Assembly: GCA_017745175.1 (NCBI GenBank) | Contig: JAGHZY010000003.1 | Coordinates: forward strand, 62,001-126,000 | Origin: Sphingopyxis sp. | GTDB taxonomy: Bacteria; Pseudomonadota; Alphaproteobacteria; Sphingomonadales; Sphingomonadaceae | Length of the DNA stretch: 64,000 bases | Reading direction: 5' to 3' | Part shown: positions 36,517 through 44,723 of the stretch, in pieces | How positions within the stretch are numbered: the stretch's first letter is position 1 | Layout: the number at the start of each line of letters is the position of its first letter | Notes under the pieces: model-generated | Seen by the model: the letters and a program-made list of their open reading frames with translations, nothing else | Told to the model about the DNA's origin: nothing | The model's database searches: none | Translations under genes and position numbers: made by a program

Positions 36517-38049
36517 TCACGCAACCATGCCGCGCTGGATGAATTCGGCGACCAGCAGCAGCGCGTAGAGGCCGACGAGCGCGCCACCGCCGCCGGCGAG
36601 CCATACGAGCTTCTTGCGGCGGTCGAGGTGGCGTTCGGGCGTCACGACTTCGGTAATCGATCCGATCACGGGCAGCCCGCTCGCACGCTCGAGCTTGGCC
36701 GCCGTGGCATAGCTGGTCCGCACCTGCGCGAGGCCGAAGGCGGCGCCGATGCCGCCGCCGATGCCGGCGAGCAGCACGAGCGTCAGGAACAGCGGCCGGT
36801 TGGGCGCCGCGGGGCTCGTCGGTTTCGACGGCGGATCGAGCAGTTCGATCTTGATCGCGTCGGTTTCGGTCTGCACCTCGCCGCGCAGGCGAACCTGCTC
36901 GCGTTGCGCGAGCAGCTTGTCGTACTGCGCCTTGAACGCGGTATATTCACCGTTGATCCGGTCGTACTCGGCGGCGATGCCGGGGTTCTGGATCTGCTGG
37001 GTGGTGATCTTCGCTATGTCGCCCGTCAGCTGGCTCTTGCGCGCCGACAGCGCGCTGACGGTCGCCTGACGCTCGGCGCGCATCGCGGCGAGCGAGGCAT
37101 AAGCCGGATTCTGCATCCCGCCGCCGCCGCCCGTTCCTTCGCGATCGGCCATGGCCTTCAGCGAGGCGATCTGGCTTTTCAGCGCGATCACGTCGGGGTG
37201 CGCATCGGTCAGGCCGCGCGCGCGCATCGACGACAATTCGTTCTGTGCACCGGCGAGTTGCTGGCGCGCAACGCCGCCGCCGACACCGCCGCCGGCGCCG
37301 GGGATCGACTGCGGGGTCGAGGCGAGCTGGCCGTTCGCGGCGGCAAGCTGCGCCTGCGCCGAAACGAGCTGCGAATCGATCTGGTTCAGTTCGGCGCGCG
37401 CGGCGTCGACGCGCTGCGCCGGCGACCCGGCGCCGCCCGGGATGAGTCCGATATTCTGCGCTTCGAACGCCGCGCGCCGCGCTTCGACCTCGCGCAGCGC
37501 CTTTTCGCGGTCGGCGATCTGCGCATCGAGGAACTTCAGCCCCTCGCGCGCATTCATCCGGCCACCGCGCAGCTGGTCGTCGCGGAACACTGTGATCAGG
37601 CTGTCGAGCACGCCCGAGGCGAGCTTGGCATTGTCGGCGTCCGACAGGCTGCCGACCGCGACGCTCGAGGTGATCTCGAAGATATTATCCTGCTGCGGAA
37701 CGACCTTGATGCTCTTTTGCAGCATCGCGACCGCACCGGCCTTGTCGCGCTCGCCTGCGCCTGCGGGGAGCAGGCCGGTGGTCGCCGCAACCTTTTCCAT
37801 GTTGCGCGCGCTGGTCAGCGTCTCGCGGATCTGGTCGATCTGCGGACGCCCGCCCCCGACCTGCGCATCGTCGGGCAATATCTCGTTGATATCGACGAGC
37901 AGACGCGCGCGGCTGTCGTAGCGGTTCGGGATCGAGGCGATCGCGAGCCAGCCGAGGATGCAGATGCCCCATGCCACGGCGAGCACCAGCCACCGGCGCG
38001 TCCAGACGCTGTGTACTGCCACCCGGAATTCGTCGTAGAGGCTGGTCAT
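36517..38049 (-). CDS. XrtA-system polysaccharide chain-length determinant (Wzz-like)
   Basis: 510 residues. Wzz topology: membrane segment near residues 20-38 (WLVLAVAWGICILGWLAIA), a large periplasmic coiled-coil region with a Gly-rich linker around 245-260, the PxxP motif region near TSPAAPNRPLFL, and a second membrane segment (LTLVLLAGIGGGIGAAFG). An extra hydrophobic segment lies at the extreme C-terminus. Sets exopolysaccharide length together with the tyrosine kinase encoded next. Confidence 0.92.
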   Translation of the reverse strand: MTSLYDEFRVAVHSVWTRRWLVLAVAWGICILGWLAIASIPNRYDSRARLLVDINEILPDDAQVGGGRPQIDQIRETLTSARNMEKVAATTGLLPAGAGERDKAGAVAMLQKSIKVVPQQDNIFEITSSVAVGSLSDADNAKLASGVLDSLITVFRDDQLRGGRMNAREGLKFLDAQIADREKALREVEARRAAFEAQNIGLIPGGAGSPAQRVDAARAELNQIDSQLVSAQAQLAAANGQLASTPQSIPGAGGGVGGGVARQQLAGAQNELSSMRARGLTDAHPDVIALKSQIASLKAMADREGTGGGGGMQNPAYASLAAMRAERQATVSALSARKSQLTGDIAKITTQQIQNPGIAAEYDRINGEYTAFKAQYDKLLAQREQVRLRGEVQTETDAIKIELLDPPSKPTSPAAPNRPLFLTLVLLAGIGGGIGAAFGLAQVRTSYATAAKLERASGLPVIGSITEVVTPERHLDRRKKLVWLAGGGGALVGLYALLLVAEFIQRGMVA

Positions 38050-38095
38050 CGCTCGAAATCAGTCCTTGGGAAGGGTTGGTGGGCCGTCGCTGGCG

Positions 38096-38752
38096 TCAGA
38101 ACATGCTTTCGGGGATGATGATCACATCGCCGGGCTGCAGCCGCACATTCGCCTTGATATCGCCCCGCTTGATCAGGTCGTTGAGCCGCAGGCCGAACTC
38201 CTGCTGCTTCCCGCTACCCTTGTCGAAACGGACGAGTCGCGCTTTGTTTCCAGCGGCATATTCGCCGAGCCCGCCGACTGCAATCATTGCATCGAGCACA
38301 GTCATGTTGGCGCGAAAGGGGATCGACGCCGGCTTTTCGGTCGCACCGACGACGCGCACCTGCTGCGAAAAGGTGCTGTTGAAGCTGGTGACGATCACGC
38401 TGACGATCGGGTCGTTGATGTATTGGCTGAGCTGGAGCTTGATGTCCTGCTGCAGCATCGTCGGGGTTTTCCCCACCGCGGGCATGTCGGTGATCAACGG
38501 CGTCGTGATCCGGCCGTCGGGACGCACCTGCACCTTGCCGCCGAGTTCGGGGTTGCGCCACACGAAGATCTGGAGCTCGTCGAGCGGGCCGATGATATAT
38601 TCCTCGCCCGGCCCCTCCTGGTTCGCGACGAAGTTCGCGCTGGGGAGCTGCGGCGCGCTGCCGCCGGCGCCCATGCACCCCGTCAGCGCGGTCGCGGCGA
38701 TGCCCGAGGCGAGCGCGGCGCGCGCGATACGGAGCGAGGGGAACGAAGCCAT
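38096..38752 (-). CDS. XrtA-system exopolysaccharide export lipoprotein (Wza-like)
   Basis: 218 residues from ATG at 38752. Lipoprotein signal with LTGC, Cys26. Polysaccharide export domain (YIIGPLDELQIFVWRNPEL, VRPDGRITTPLITDMPAVG) and a SLBB-like segment (VRVVGATEKPASIPFRANMTVLDAM) end with RLQPGDVIIIPE. First gene of the exopolysaccharide operon. The 170 bp between it and the decarboxylase gene end at 38925 is AT-richer and should contain the operon promoter, but I cannot assign boxes. Confidence 0.92.
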   Translation of the reverse strand: MASFPSLRIARAALASGIAATALTGCMGAGGSAPQLPSANFVANQEGPGEEYIIGPLDELQIFVWRNPELGGKVQVRPDGRITTPLITDMPAVGKTPTMLQQDIKLQLSQYINDPIVSVIVTSFNSTFSQQVRVVGATEKPASIPFRANMTVLDAMIAVGGLGEYAAGNKARLVRFDKGSGKQQEFGLRLNDLIKRGDIKANVRLQPGDVIIIPESMF

Positions 38753-38924
38753 AATTCCATCAACCTTTCGAGCCGCAGGGAGAGCCGCGGTGCGGAAACC
38801 CGCGGCAACAGCCATTGCGTCGGCCTAGCCATTGCTCGAAAAGGGTGAACATAATGTTAGTATTGAACGAGGTTTGGCCCGTAGCATTCCCGACATGTCC
38901 CGATAAGGAACAGATTTTACGGCA

Positions 38925-40154
38925 TCAGACGAGCATTTCGCGCGCGGCGCCCTGCCCCAGGAAGGTCGCCGGGCTCGCACTTGCGCCATAGGCGCCCGCC
39001 TGAAAGATCGCGATGAGGTCGCCGACGTCGGCGCGCGGCAGCGCAACCTGATCGCCAAGCCGGTCAAGCGGAGTGCACAGGCAGCCGACGACCGATACCG
39101 TTTCGACAGGCTCGCGGCCGAAGGCGCCCGCCACCGCGATCGGATAGTTACGGCGGATCACGGTGCCGAAATTGCCGCTCGCGGCGAGTTGATGATGGAG
39201 GCCGCCGTCGGTGACGAGGAAGGTTTCGCCGTGGCTGGTCTTCCGGTCAACGATGCGGGTCAGATAGACCCCGGCTTCGGCGACGAGCCAGCGGCCGAGT
39301 TCCATTGCGAAATGACTCTTGCCGAGCACCGGGTCGCGCGCCGCCAGCGTTTCGGCGAGAGCCGCGCCGACGGCGGTGACATCGACCGGCTTGTCGCCGG
39401 GAAAATAGGGCACGCCCATGCCGCCGCCGAGGTTGACGAGCGGCGGGGCCTCCCCGATTTCGTTCGCGAGCCGCGCGGCGAGCGCGACGGTCTGCGCCTG
39501 CGTTTCGGCGATGGCCGCGGCGTCGAGCGCCTGCGATCCCGCGAAAATATGGAAGCCCTGCCAGTCGGCACCGGCCTCGATCAGGCGGCGGACAAGGGCC
39601 GGAACGCCGACGGCATCGACGCCGAAGGGCTTGGCGCCGCCGCCCATCTTCATACCTGACCCCTTGAGGTCGAAGTCGGGGTTGACGCGCACCGCGAGGC
39701 TGGGCGTGAGACCGAGATGGTCGGCGATCGACAGCGCGCGTTCGGCTTCGCCCGCGGATTCGAGATTGAGCGTCGTGCCGGCGGTGATCGCGGCTTCGAG
39801 CTCGCGGTCGCGCTTGCCGGGGCCCGCGAAGCTGATGTCGCCCGCCGGCATCCCGCTGGCGAGCGCGGCCTTGAGCTCGCCCCCCGACGCGACGTCGAAC
39901 CCGTCGACGAGCCGCGCCATGAAGGCGAGCAAAGGCGCATAGGGGTTCGCCTTCATCGCATAGTGAAGCTGCACCTCGCGGGGCATAGCGGCGCGCCATT
40001 CGGCGACGCGCGCGGTGAGCATCGCACTGTCATAGACGAACAGCGGCGTGTCGCCGGCGACATCGGCGAGCGCCTCGGCGCGGTCACCGCCGATCAGCAG
40101 CATGCCGCTTGCGTCCGCGCGAAAGCCGGGCGGGATCGGGCCGTGCGGCTTCAT
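38925..40154 (-). CDS. PLP-dependent decarboxylase, exosortase A-associated
   Basis: 409 residues from ATG at 40154, overlapping the ligase stop by ATGA. Fold type III alanine-racemase/DAP-decarboxylase family: PLP Lys in YAMKANPY, FDVASGGEL, FAGPGKRDREL, GGGMGVPYF, and the second-domain Cys in VVGCLCTPLDRLG. The exosortase A-linked family has an unknown amino-acid substrate. The ligase partner suggests that it acts on an activated or carrier-bound amino acid; that is inference. Confidence 0.9.
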   Translation of the reverse strand: MKPHGPIPPGFRADASGMLLIGGDRAEALADVAGDTPLFVYDSAMLTARVAEWRAAMPREVQLHYAMKANPYAPLLAFMARLVDGFDVASGGELKAALASGMPAGDISFAGPGKRDRELEAAITAGTTLNLESAGEAERALSIADHLGLTPSLAVRVNPDFDLKGSGMKMGGGAKPFGVDAVGVPALVRRLIEAGADWQGFHIFAGSQALDAAAIAETQAQTVALAARLANEIGEAPPLVNLGGGMGVPYFPGDKPVDVTAVGAALAETLAARDPVLGKSHFAMELGRWLVAEAGVYLTRIVDRKTSHGETFLVTDGGLHHQLAASGNFGTVIRRNYPIAVAGAFGREPVETVSVVGCLCTPLDRLGDQVALPRADVGDLIAIFQAGAYGASASPATFLGQGAAREMLV

Positions 40155-41683
40155 GCCGCTACCTTCGCTGCCCATTCGGCGGCGATCGCAACGCGGTCGA
40201 GCTTGCCGTTCGGGTTGCGCGGCAGTTCGTCCCGCCATTCGATCGCCTGCGGCTGCATGAAATTGGGGAGGTTCCGGCGGAGATAGGCGGCGAGTTCCCC
40301 GTCGTCGCGGGCGCCGCCCTTCCCGCGCACGATCAGTACGATCGCGGCGCCGAGGCGCTCGTCGGGAACCCCGAACGCGACCGCTTCGTAGATCAGCCCC
40401 GACGCCACCGCGACATCCTCGACCTCGGTCGGACTGACACGGTTGCCCGCGGTCTTGATCATCGCATCGTCACGTCCGACGAAATAGAGGAGATGATTGG
40501 CGTCGCGGCGCACCGTGTCGCCCGACCACACCGCCATGCCGCCATATTCGGACGCGCGCGGCGCGGGTTTGAAACGCTGCGCGGTGCGTTCCTCGTCGCG
40601 CCAATAGCCCTTGGCGACGAGTGGGCCGCAATGGACGAGTTCGCCCGGTTCCTCGTCGGCGGTGATCGTGCCGTCGGTCCGGCACACAAGAATCTCGGCA
40701 TGCGGGATCGCGCGGCCCATCGAGGTCGGATGATCGGCGACGAGTTTCGGGTCGAGAAAGGTCGAACGGAAGGCCTCGGTCAGCCCGTACATCGGATAGA
40801 TATCGGCGTTCGGGAAGGTGGCGCGCATCGCGCCGATCAGCGAGGGGGTAAGCGCGCCGCCGCTGTTGGTCAGCCGCTTGAGGAGCGCCGCCGTTTCGGC
40901 CGGCCATTCGGCCTCGACGAGCTGCACCCAGAGCGGCGGCACGCCCGCGAGCGTCGTGACCCCATGCCGCGCGACGGCCTTCACGACGTCGCGCGCGGTA
41001 AGATAGTCGAGCGGCACGACCGCGGCGCCGGCGAACCAGCTCGAAAGCAGCTGGTTCTGGCCATAGTCGAAGCTCAACGGCAGCACGCCGAGCACCCGGT
41101 CGCCGGGCACGACCTTGAGGTAGGAAGCGACGCTTTCGGCGCCGAGCCACAGATTTGCGTGGCTGAGCATCACACCCTTCGGCCGCCCGGTCGAGCCGCT
41201 GGTATAGAGAATGGCCGCCAGATCGTCAGGTTCGGCGATCGACGGCGGTAACCCCTGCCCTCCCGAATCAATGACTTCCTCGCCGATCTTGATATCCTGC
41301 ACCGCGCATTCGACCGGCAGGCCGGCGCCGAGCATGTCGGCGCGCGAGCCGTTTGTGACGAGCAGCTTCGCGCCGCTGTCGGCGAGGATATGCAGGGCCT
41401 GAGGCCCCTTGAGCAACGGATTGACCGGGACGTGGATCAACCCCGCGCGCGCCGCGGCGAGTGGCATCAGGCACGCGAGGCGCGTCTTGGCGCTCCAGCT
41501 CGCAACGCGCTCGCCGGGGCCGCCCGCCTGATCGAGCAGCCATGACGCCAGCCGTCCGACGCCGGCATCGAGTTCGGCGAAGGTCGTGACCCGGTCACCG
41601 GTCAGCAGCGCAGCCGCATCCGGCGCTCCGCAGCGGGCAAGATGGTCGATCGGCCTTGAAGATGGGTTTTCGGCTTTGGTCAT
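40151..41683 (-). CDS. AMP-forming acyl/aminoacyl ligase, exosortase A-associated
   Basis: 510 residues. ANL superfamily: P-loop ILYTSGSTGRPKGVMLSH, MYGLTEAF, GYWRDEERTAQRF, hinge GRDDAMIKTAGNRVSPTEVE and catalytic Lys in RNPNGKLDR. Activates a carboxylate as an adenylate and loads CoA or an acyl carrier protein. An acyl carrier protein gene lies in the divergent operon 1 kb away, making it the likely acceptor (inference). Coupled to the decarboxylase gene. Confidence 0.9.
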   Translation of the reverse strand: MTKAENPSSRPIDHLARCGAPDAAALLTGDRVTTFAELDAGVGRLASWLLDQAGGPGERVASWSAKTRLACLMPLAAARAGLIHVPVNPLLKGPQALHILADSGAKLLVTNGSRADMLGAGLPVECAVQDIKIGEEVIDSGGQGLPPSIAEPDDLAAILYTSGSTGRPKGVMLSHANLWLGAESVASYLKVVPGDRVLGVLPLSFDYGQNQLLSSWFAGAAVVPLDYLTARDVVKAVARHGVTTLAGVPPLWVQLVEAEWPAETAALLKRLTNSGGALTPSLIGAMRATFPNADIYPMYGLTEAFRSTFLDPKLVADHPTSMGRAIPHAEILVCRTDGTITADEEPGELVHCGPLVAKGYWRDEERTAQRFKPAPRASEYGGMAVWSGDTVRRDANHLLYFVGRDDAMIKTAGNRVSPTEVEDVAVASGLIYEAVAFGVPDERLGAAIVLIVRGKGGARDDGELAAYLRRNLPNFMQPQAIEWRDELPRNPNGKLDRVAIAAEWAAKVAA

Positions 41684-41718
41684 CGGCTGTTAGGAGTGGA
41701 GTGATAGAGGGCGGCACC

Positions 41719-42714
41719 ATGCAAGGGAACGGTGAACATCACGCTAATGATATGCGGTTGCCCGCCACGGCGCGCGCGGCCGGCTTTGCGTCGCCGTTCG
41801 ACCGCGGATGCTGGTTCGATTTGTTGGAGGCACATGGCTTTGCGGGCCGGGGGCGTTTCGATGCTCATGGCAGCGCCGGCCCGACGACGGCATGGCTGCC
41901 GCTACGGATCGAGAAGCCGGGCGACTTCGCGGGGCTGACCAACTGGTACAGCTTTTCGATCCGTCCGCTCTTCATCGGCGAGGAAAAGTGCAGCGACGCC
42001 TTGCGCGCACTCTTTGCCGACCTCCGCCGAAACGCTGCGCGCCTGACGCTCTACCCTGTCGCCGAAACCGCGGAACTTAACGCCGCGCTGCACGCCGCAG
42101 GCTGGTGGGTGAAAGCGGCCCCGGCCGGCGATCGCCACTGGCTCGACCTTGGCGAGATGGACCATGACGCCTGGTGGGCAAGCCGCCCCGGCGCGTTGCG
42201 GAATACCGTCCAGCGCAAGGCGAAGAAAGGCGTCGTCGATATCCAGCTGCTCACCGAATTCGATCCGGGAAGCTGGACCGCCTATGAAACAATCTATGCC
42301 GCGAGCTGGAAACCCGAAGAGGGGCATCCCGCCCTGCTCCGCGCCTTTGCCGAGACCGAGGGCACGGGCGGACGCCTGCGCATGGGGATCGCGCGCATCG
42401 ACGGCATCCCCGTCGCCGCGCAGTTCTGGACCGTCGAGGGCAGCACGGCCTTCATCCACAAGCTCGCGCATGTCGAGGACAGTTTGAAAGCCTCGCCGGG
42501 CACCTTGCTTTCGGCCGCATTGTTCCGCCATGTGATTGAGGTCGATGGCGTCAAGCGCGTCGATTTCGGGACCGGCAACGACGGCTACAAGCGCGACTGG
42601 ATGAACCGGCACGACCCGTTGTGGCGCATCGAGGCTTTCAATCCGTCGCGCGTCGCGGCATGGGGTCCGGCATTGAAGACATTCGCCCGTTCGCTGCTCA
42701 GGAAAGACTCATGA
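41719..42714 (+). CDS. GNAT / BioF2-like acyltransferase, exosortase A-associated
   Basis: 331 residues. I chose the ATG at 41719, which has an AGAGGG ribosome site 7 bases upstream; the frame opens earlier at 41656 inside the divergent ligase gene start. BioF2-type motifs: WWASRPGALRNTVQRKAKKG, YAASWKPEEGHPALLRAF, FIHKLAHVEDSLKASPGTLLSAAL and VDFGTGNDGYKRDWM. It ends ATGA into the acyl carrier protein, so it may use the carrier-bound acyl group as donor (inference). Confidence 0.85.
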   Translation: MQGNGEHHANDMRLPATARAAGFASPFDRGCWFDLLEAHGFAGRGRFDAHGSAGPTTAWLPLRIEKPGDFAGLTNWYSFSIRPLFIGEEKCSDALRALFADLRRNAARLTLYPVAETAELNAALHAAGWWVKAAPAGDRHWLDLGEMDHDAWWASRPGALRNTVQRKAKKGVVDIQLLTEFDPGSWTAYETIYAASWKPEEGHPALLRAFAETEGTGGRLRMGIARIDGIPVAAQFWTVEGSTAFIHKLAHVEDSLKASPGTLLSAALFRHVIEVDGVKRVDFGTGNDGYKRDWMNRHDPLWRIEAFNPSRVAAWGPALKTFARSLLRKDS

Positions 42715-42977
42715 CCGAAGCCAACACCGTCGACGCCACTCTTCGCGCCCTGCTCGCCGACGTGCTTGGCCTCGGCGAAGCCCGCGCCGCCGCGCTGACC
42801 GGGGATAGCGGCCTGTTCGGCGAACTCCCCGAGTTCGATTCGATGGCGGTCGCCACGGTGCTGACCGAGATGGAAGACCGGCTGGGCATCCTGATCGACG
42901 ATGACGAGATCGACGGCGAGATCTTTGAAACCTATGGCAATTTGCTCGCCTTTTCGCAGCGTAAAGTGACCGGTTGA
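42711..42977 (+). CDS. Acyl carrier protein, exosortase A-associated
   Basis: 88 residues from ATG at 42711 (ATGA overlap with the GNAT gene). Four-helix carrier fold with the phosphopantetheine Ser in EFDSMAVATVL, then DRLGILIDDDEIDGEIFETYGNL. The motif is DSM rather than the DSL of fatty-acid ACPs, as in stand-alone specialised carriers. Presumably loaded by the nearby AMP ligase. Confidence 0.9.
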   Translation: MTEANTVDATLRALLADVLGLGEARAAALTGDSGLFGELPEFDSMAVATVLTEMEDRLGILIDDDEIDGEIFETYGNLLAFSQRKVTG

Positions 42978-43000
42978 AGGTGTTGCCTTCCCTTCCTTAC

Positions 43001-43076
43001 CGTCATCCCGGCGGAGGCCGGGATCTCGCCATCGCGTTTTCAGCAGCGACGAGATCCCGGCCTTCGCCGGGATGAC
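43001..43076. repeat. REP-like palindrome, family B
   Basis: A 76-bp element starting CGTCATCCCGGCGGAGGCCGG and ending in the inverted form CCGGCCTTCGCCGGGATGAC. It shares the outer CGTCATCCCGG ends with family A but has a different core. A second copy is at 48696-48772. It lies between the acyl carrier protein and hydrolase genes of one operon. Confidence 0.88.
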
Positions 43077-43092
43077 AGCATGGGGAATGCGG

Positions 43093-43773
43093 ATGACTAC
43101 GCCGAACCCGGAACATGTCCTGCGCATCGCCCCCGCGGGCTTGCCCCGCGCCACGATCCTGATCGTCCCGCCGCTGTTCGAGGAAGCGAACCGGACGCGC
43201 CGCACATTGGTGCTCGCGATGCGCGCGCTGGCGGCCGAGAGGTTTGCGGCGGTGCTGCCCGACCTGCCTGGGCAGAATGAGAGCGTTGTTCCGCTGGAAC
43301 AAGTCGATCTGGTGTGCTGGCAGGATGCGCTGGCCGAATTGGTATCCGGAATCGATGGCCCGACGATCATCGCTTCGTTTCGCGGTGGCGCGCTGATCGA
43401 TCAAAAGGCGAAAGCTAAAGCGTGGTGGCGCCTTGCGCCCGTCGGCGGCGCGTCGCTGCTCCGCACGCTGATGCGCGCGCGCGTGAGCGCCGACCGTGAG
43501 GCCGGAGTCATGTCGTCGCTCGAAGGTCTTCAGGATGAAGCGAAAACCGCGCCACTGTTGCTCGCCGGCAATCGTCTGTCGTCCGCCATGATCGCGCAGC
43601 TTGGCGCGAGCGAGGCGCAAGTGGTCGAGCCTTTGCGCAGCGCCGGCCTCGGCGCCGATGGCATCGCCGGCACGCCGCTGTGGCTGCGCGCCGAACCCGG
43701 CGAGGACGCGGCAATGGCGGAAGCGATCGCCGCCGATATTTCCGTATGGAGCAAGACATGCGGCATCAGCTGA
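43093..43773 (+). CDS. Hydrolase 2, exosortase A-associated (alpha/beta-hydrolase-like)
   Basis: 226 residues from ATG at 43093, preceded by GGGGAA; alternative ATGs at 43072 and 43087 overlap or abut the REP element. Alpha/beta-hydrolase-like: ILIVPPLFEEANRTRR (oxyanion region) and LPDLPGQNES. At the nucleophile elbow the sequence is ASFRGGA, residues 94-100, with Arg97 where Ser or Cys would be expected. It may therefore be non-catalytic or a partner of hydrolase 1. Overlaps the next gene by 16 bases. Confidence 0.82.
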   Translation: MTTPNPEHVLRIAPAGLPRATILIVPPLFEEANRTRRTLVLAMRALAAERFAAVLPDLPGQNESVVPLEQVDLVCWQDALAELVSGIDGPTIIASFRGGALIDQKAKAKAWWRLAPVGGASLLRTLMRARVSADREAGVMSSLEGLQDEAKTAPLLLAGNRLSSAMIAQLGASEAQVVEPLRSAGLGADGIAGTPLWLRAEPGEDAAMAEAIAADISVWSKTCGIS

Positions 43774-44621
43774 GCTTCGAATGCGAAGACGTCACGCTCG
43801 CCGCGAGCCTCGACGAGGCGCCGGGCAGCACGGGCCTGCTGATCGTGTCGGGCGGCAATGAAATCCGCAGCGGCGCACATCGCGGAATGGCGATGCTGGC
43901 GGCGCGGATTGCTGAAGCGGGCCATCCGGTGTTTCGTTTCGACCGGCGCGGGATCGGTGACAGCGAGGGCGCGAATGGCGGCTTCGAGAGCAGCGGACCC
44001 GATATTGCCGCAGCGATTGCGGCGTTTCGCGCAGCGGCGCCGCAGATCACGCGCATTATCGCCTTCGGCAATTGCGATGCGGCGAGCGCGCTGCTGCTCC
44101 ACCAGCCGCTTGCGCTCGATGCGCTGATCGTCGCCAATCCGTGGACATACGACGGCGAGCCAGAGGAAGCCGACGAGCCCGCGCTCCCCCCGGCTTCCGC
44201 CATCCGCGCACGTTATCTGGCGCGGCTGAAGGATCCGAAAAGCCTGCTCAGACTGATCAGGGGCGAGGTCGATTTCCGCAAATTGGTCCGCGGTCTGTCA
44301 GCGCTCAAGGTGCCGGCCGGCAGCGCTGCGCCCGACAGTCTCGCGGCGCAAGTCGACCGCGCGATCGCGGGGCTCGACATCCCCGCGAAGATCCTGCTCG
44401 CGACCGGCGACCGGACCGCGCAGGCGTTCATCGAAAACTGCCCGTCGGCATTGAAACGCGTTCCGGTCGAGCGCCTCGCCAGCCCGTCGCACAGCTTTAT
44501 GGGGGATGATGGCGCGTGGTTGGCTGAACGGATTTTGGATATATTGGGGCCGATAACGCCCCGCCCCGATGCCCATGTCAGGTTCGGGGTGGATTCCGGA
44601 CATTCGTCATCCCGGACTTGA
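43758..44621 (+). CDS. Hydrolase 1, exosortase A-associated (Cys-nucleophile type)
   Basis: 287 residues from ATG at 43758, which has GGAG 6 bases upstream; an ATG at 43746 is an alternative. Alpha/beta-hydrolase fold with FDRRGIGDSEG, nucleophile elbow FGNCDAAS (Cys106), and a late His in SPSHSFMGDDG. A Cys nucleophile suggests thioesterase- or acyltransferase-like chemistry, fitting a carrier-protein pathway (inference). The last residues are encoded by the start of a REP element, which supplies the stop codon. Confidence 0.85.
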   Translation: MRHQLSFECEDVTLAASLDEAPGSTGLLIVSGGNEIRSGAHRGMAMLAARIAEAGHPVFRFDRRGIGDSEGANGGFESSGPDIAAAIAAFRAAAPQITRIIAFGNCDAASALLLHQPLALDALIVANPWTYDGEPEEADEPALPPASAIRARYLARLKDPKSLLRLIRGEVDFRKLVRGLSALKVPAGSAAPDSLAAQVDRAIAGLDIPAKILLATGDRTAQAFIENCPSALKRVPVERLASPSHSFMGDDGAWLAERILDILGPITPRPDAHVRFGVDSGHSSSRT

Positions 44622-44677
44622 TCCGGGATCCATCGCAGCGCTGAAGTCATGGACCCCGGATCAAGTCCGGGGTGACG
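44605..44677. repeat. REP-like palindrome, family A (inverted copy)
   Basis: 73 bp, CGTCA to TGACG, the reverse-orientation counterpart of the copy at 25778-25850. It overlaps the 3' end of the hydrolase 1 gene and sits between that gene and convergent trxB, where it could act as a bidirectional transcript end. Confidence 0.9.
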
Positions 44678-44723
44678 ATAAAAGAGAGGGCAACTTCCGG
44701 TCGTTAGCGGTCGCCGCGCCGCC

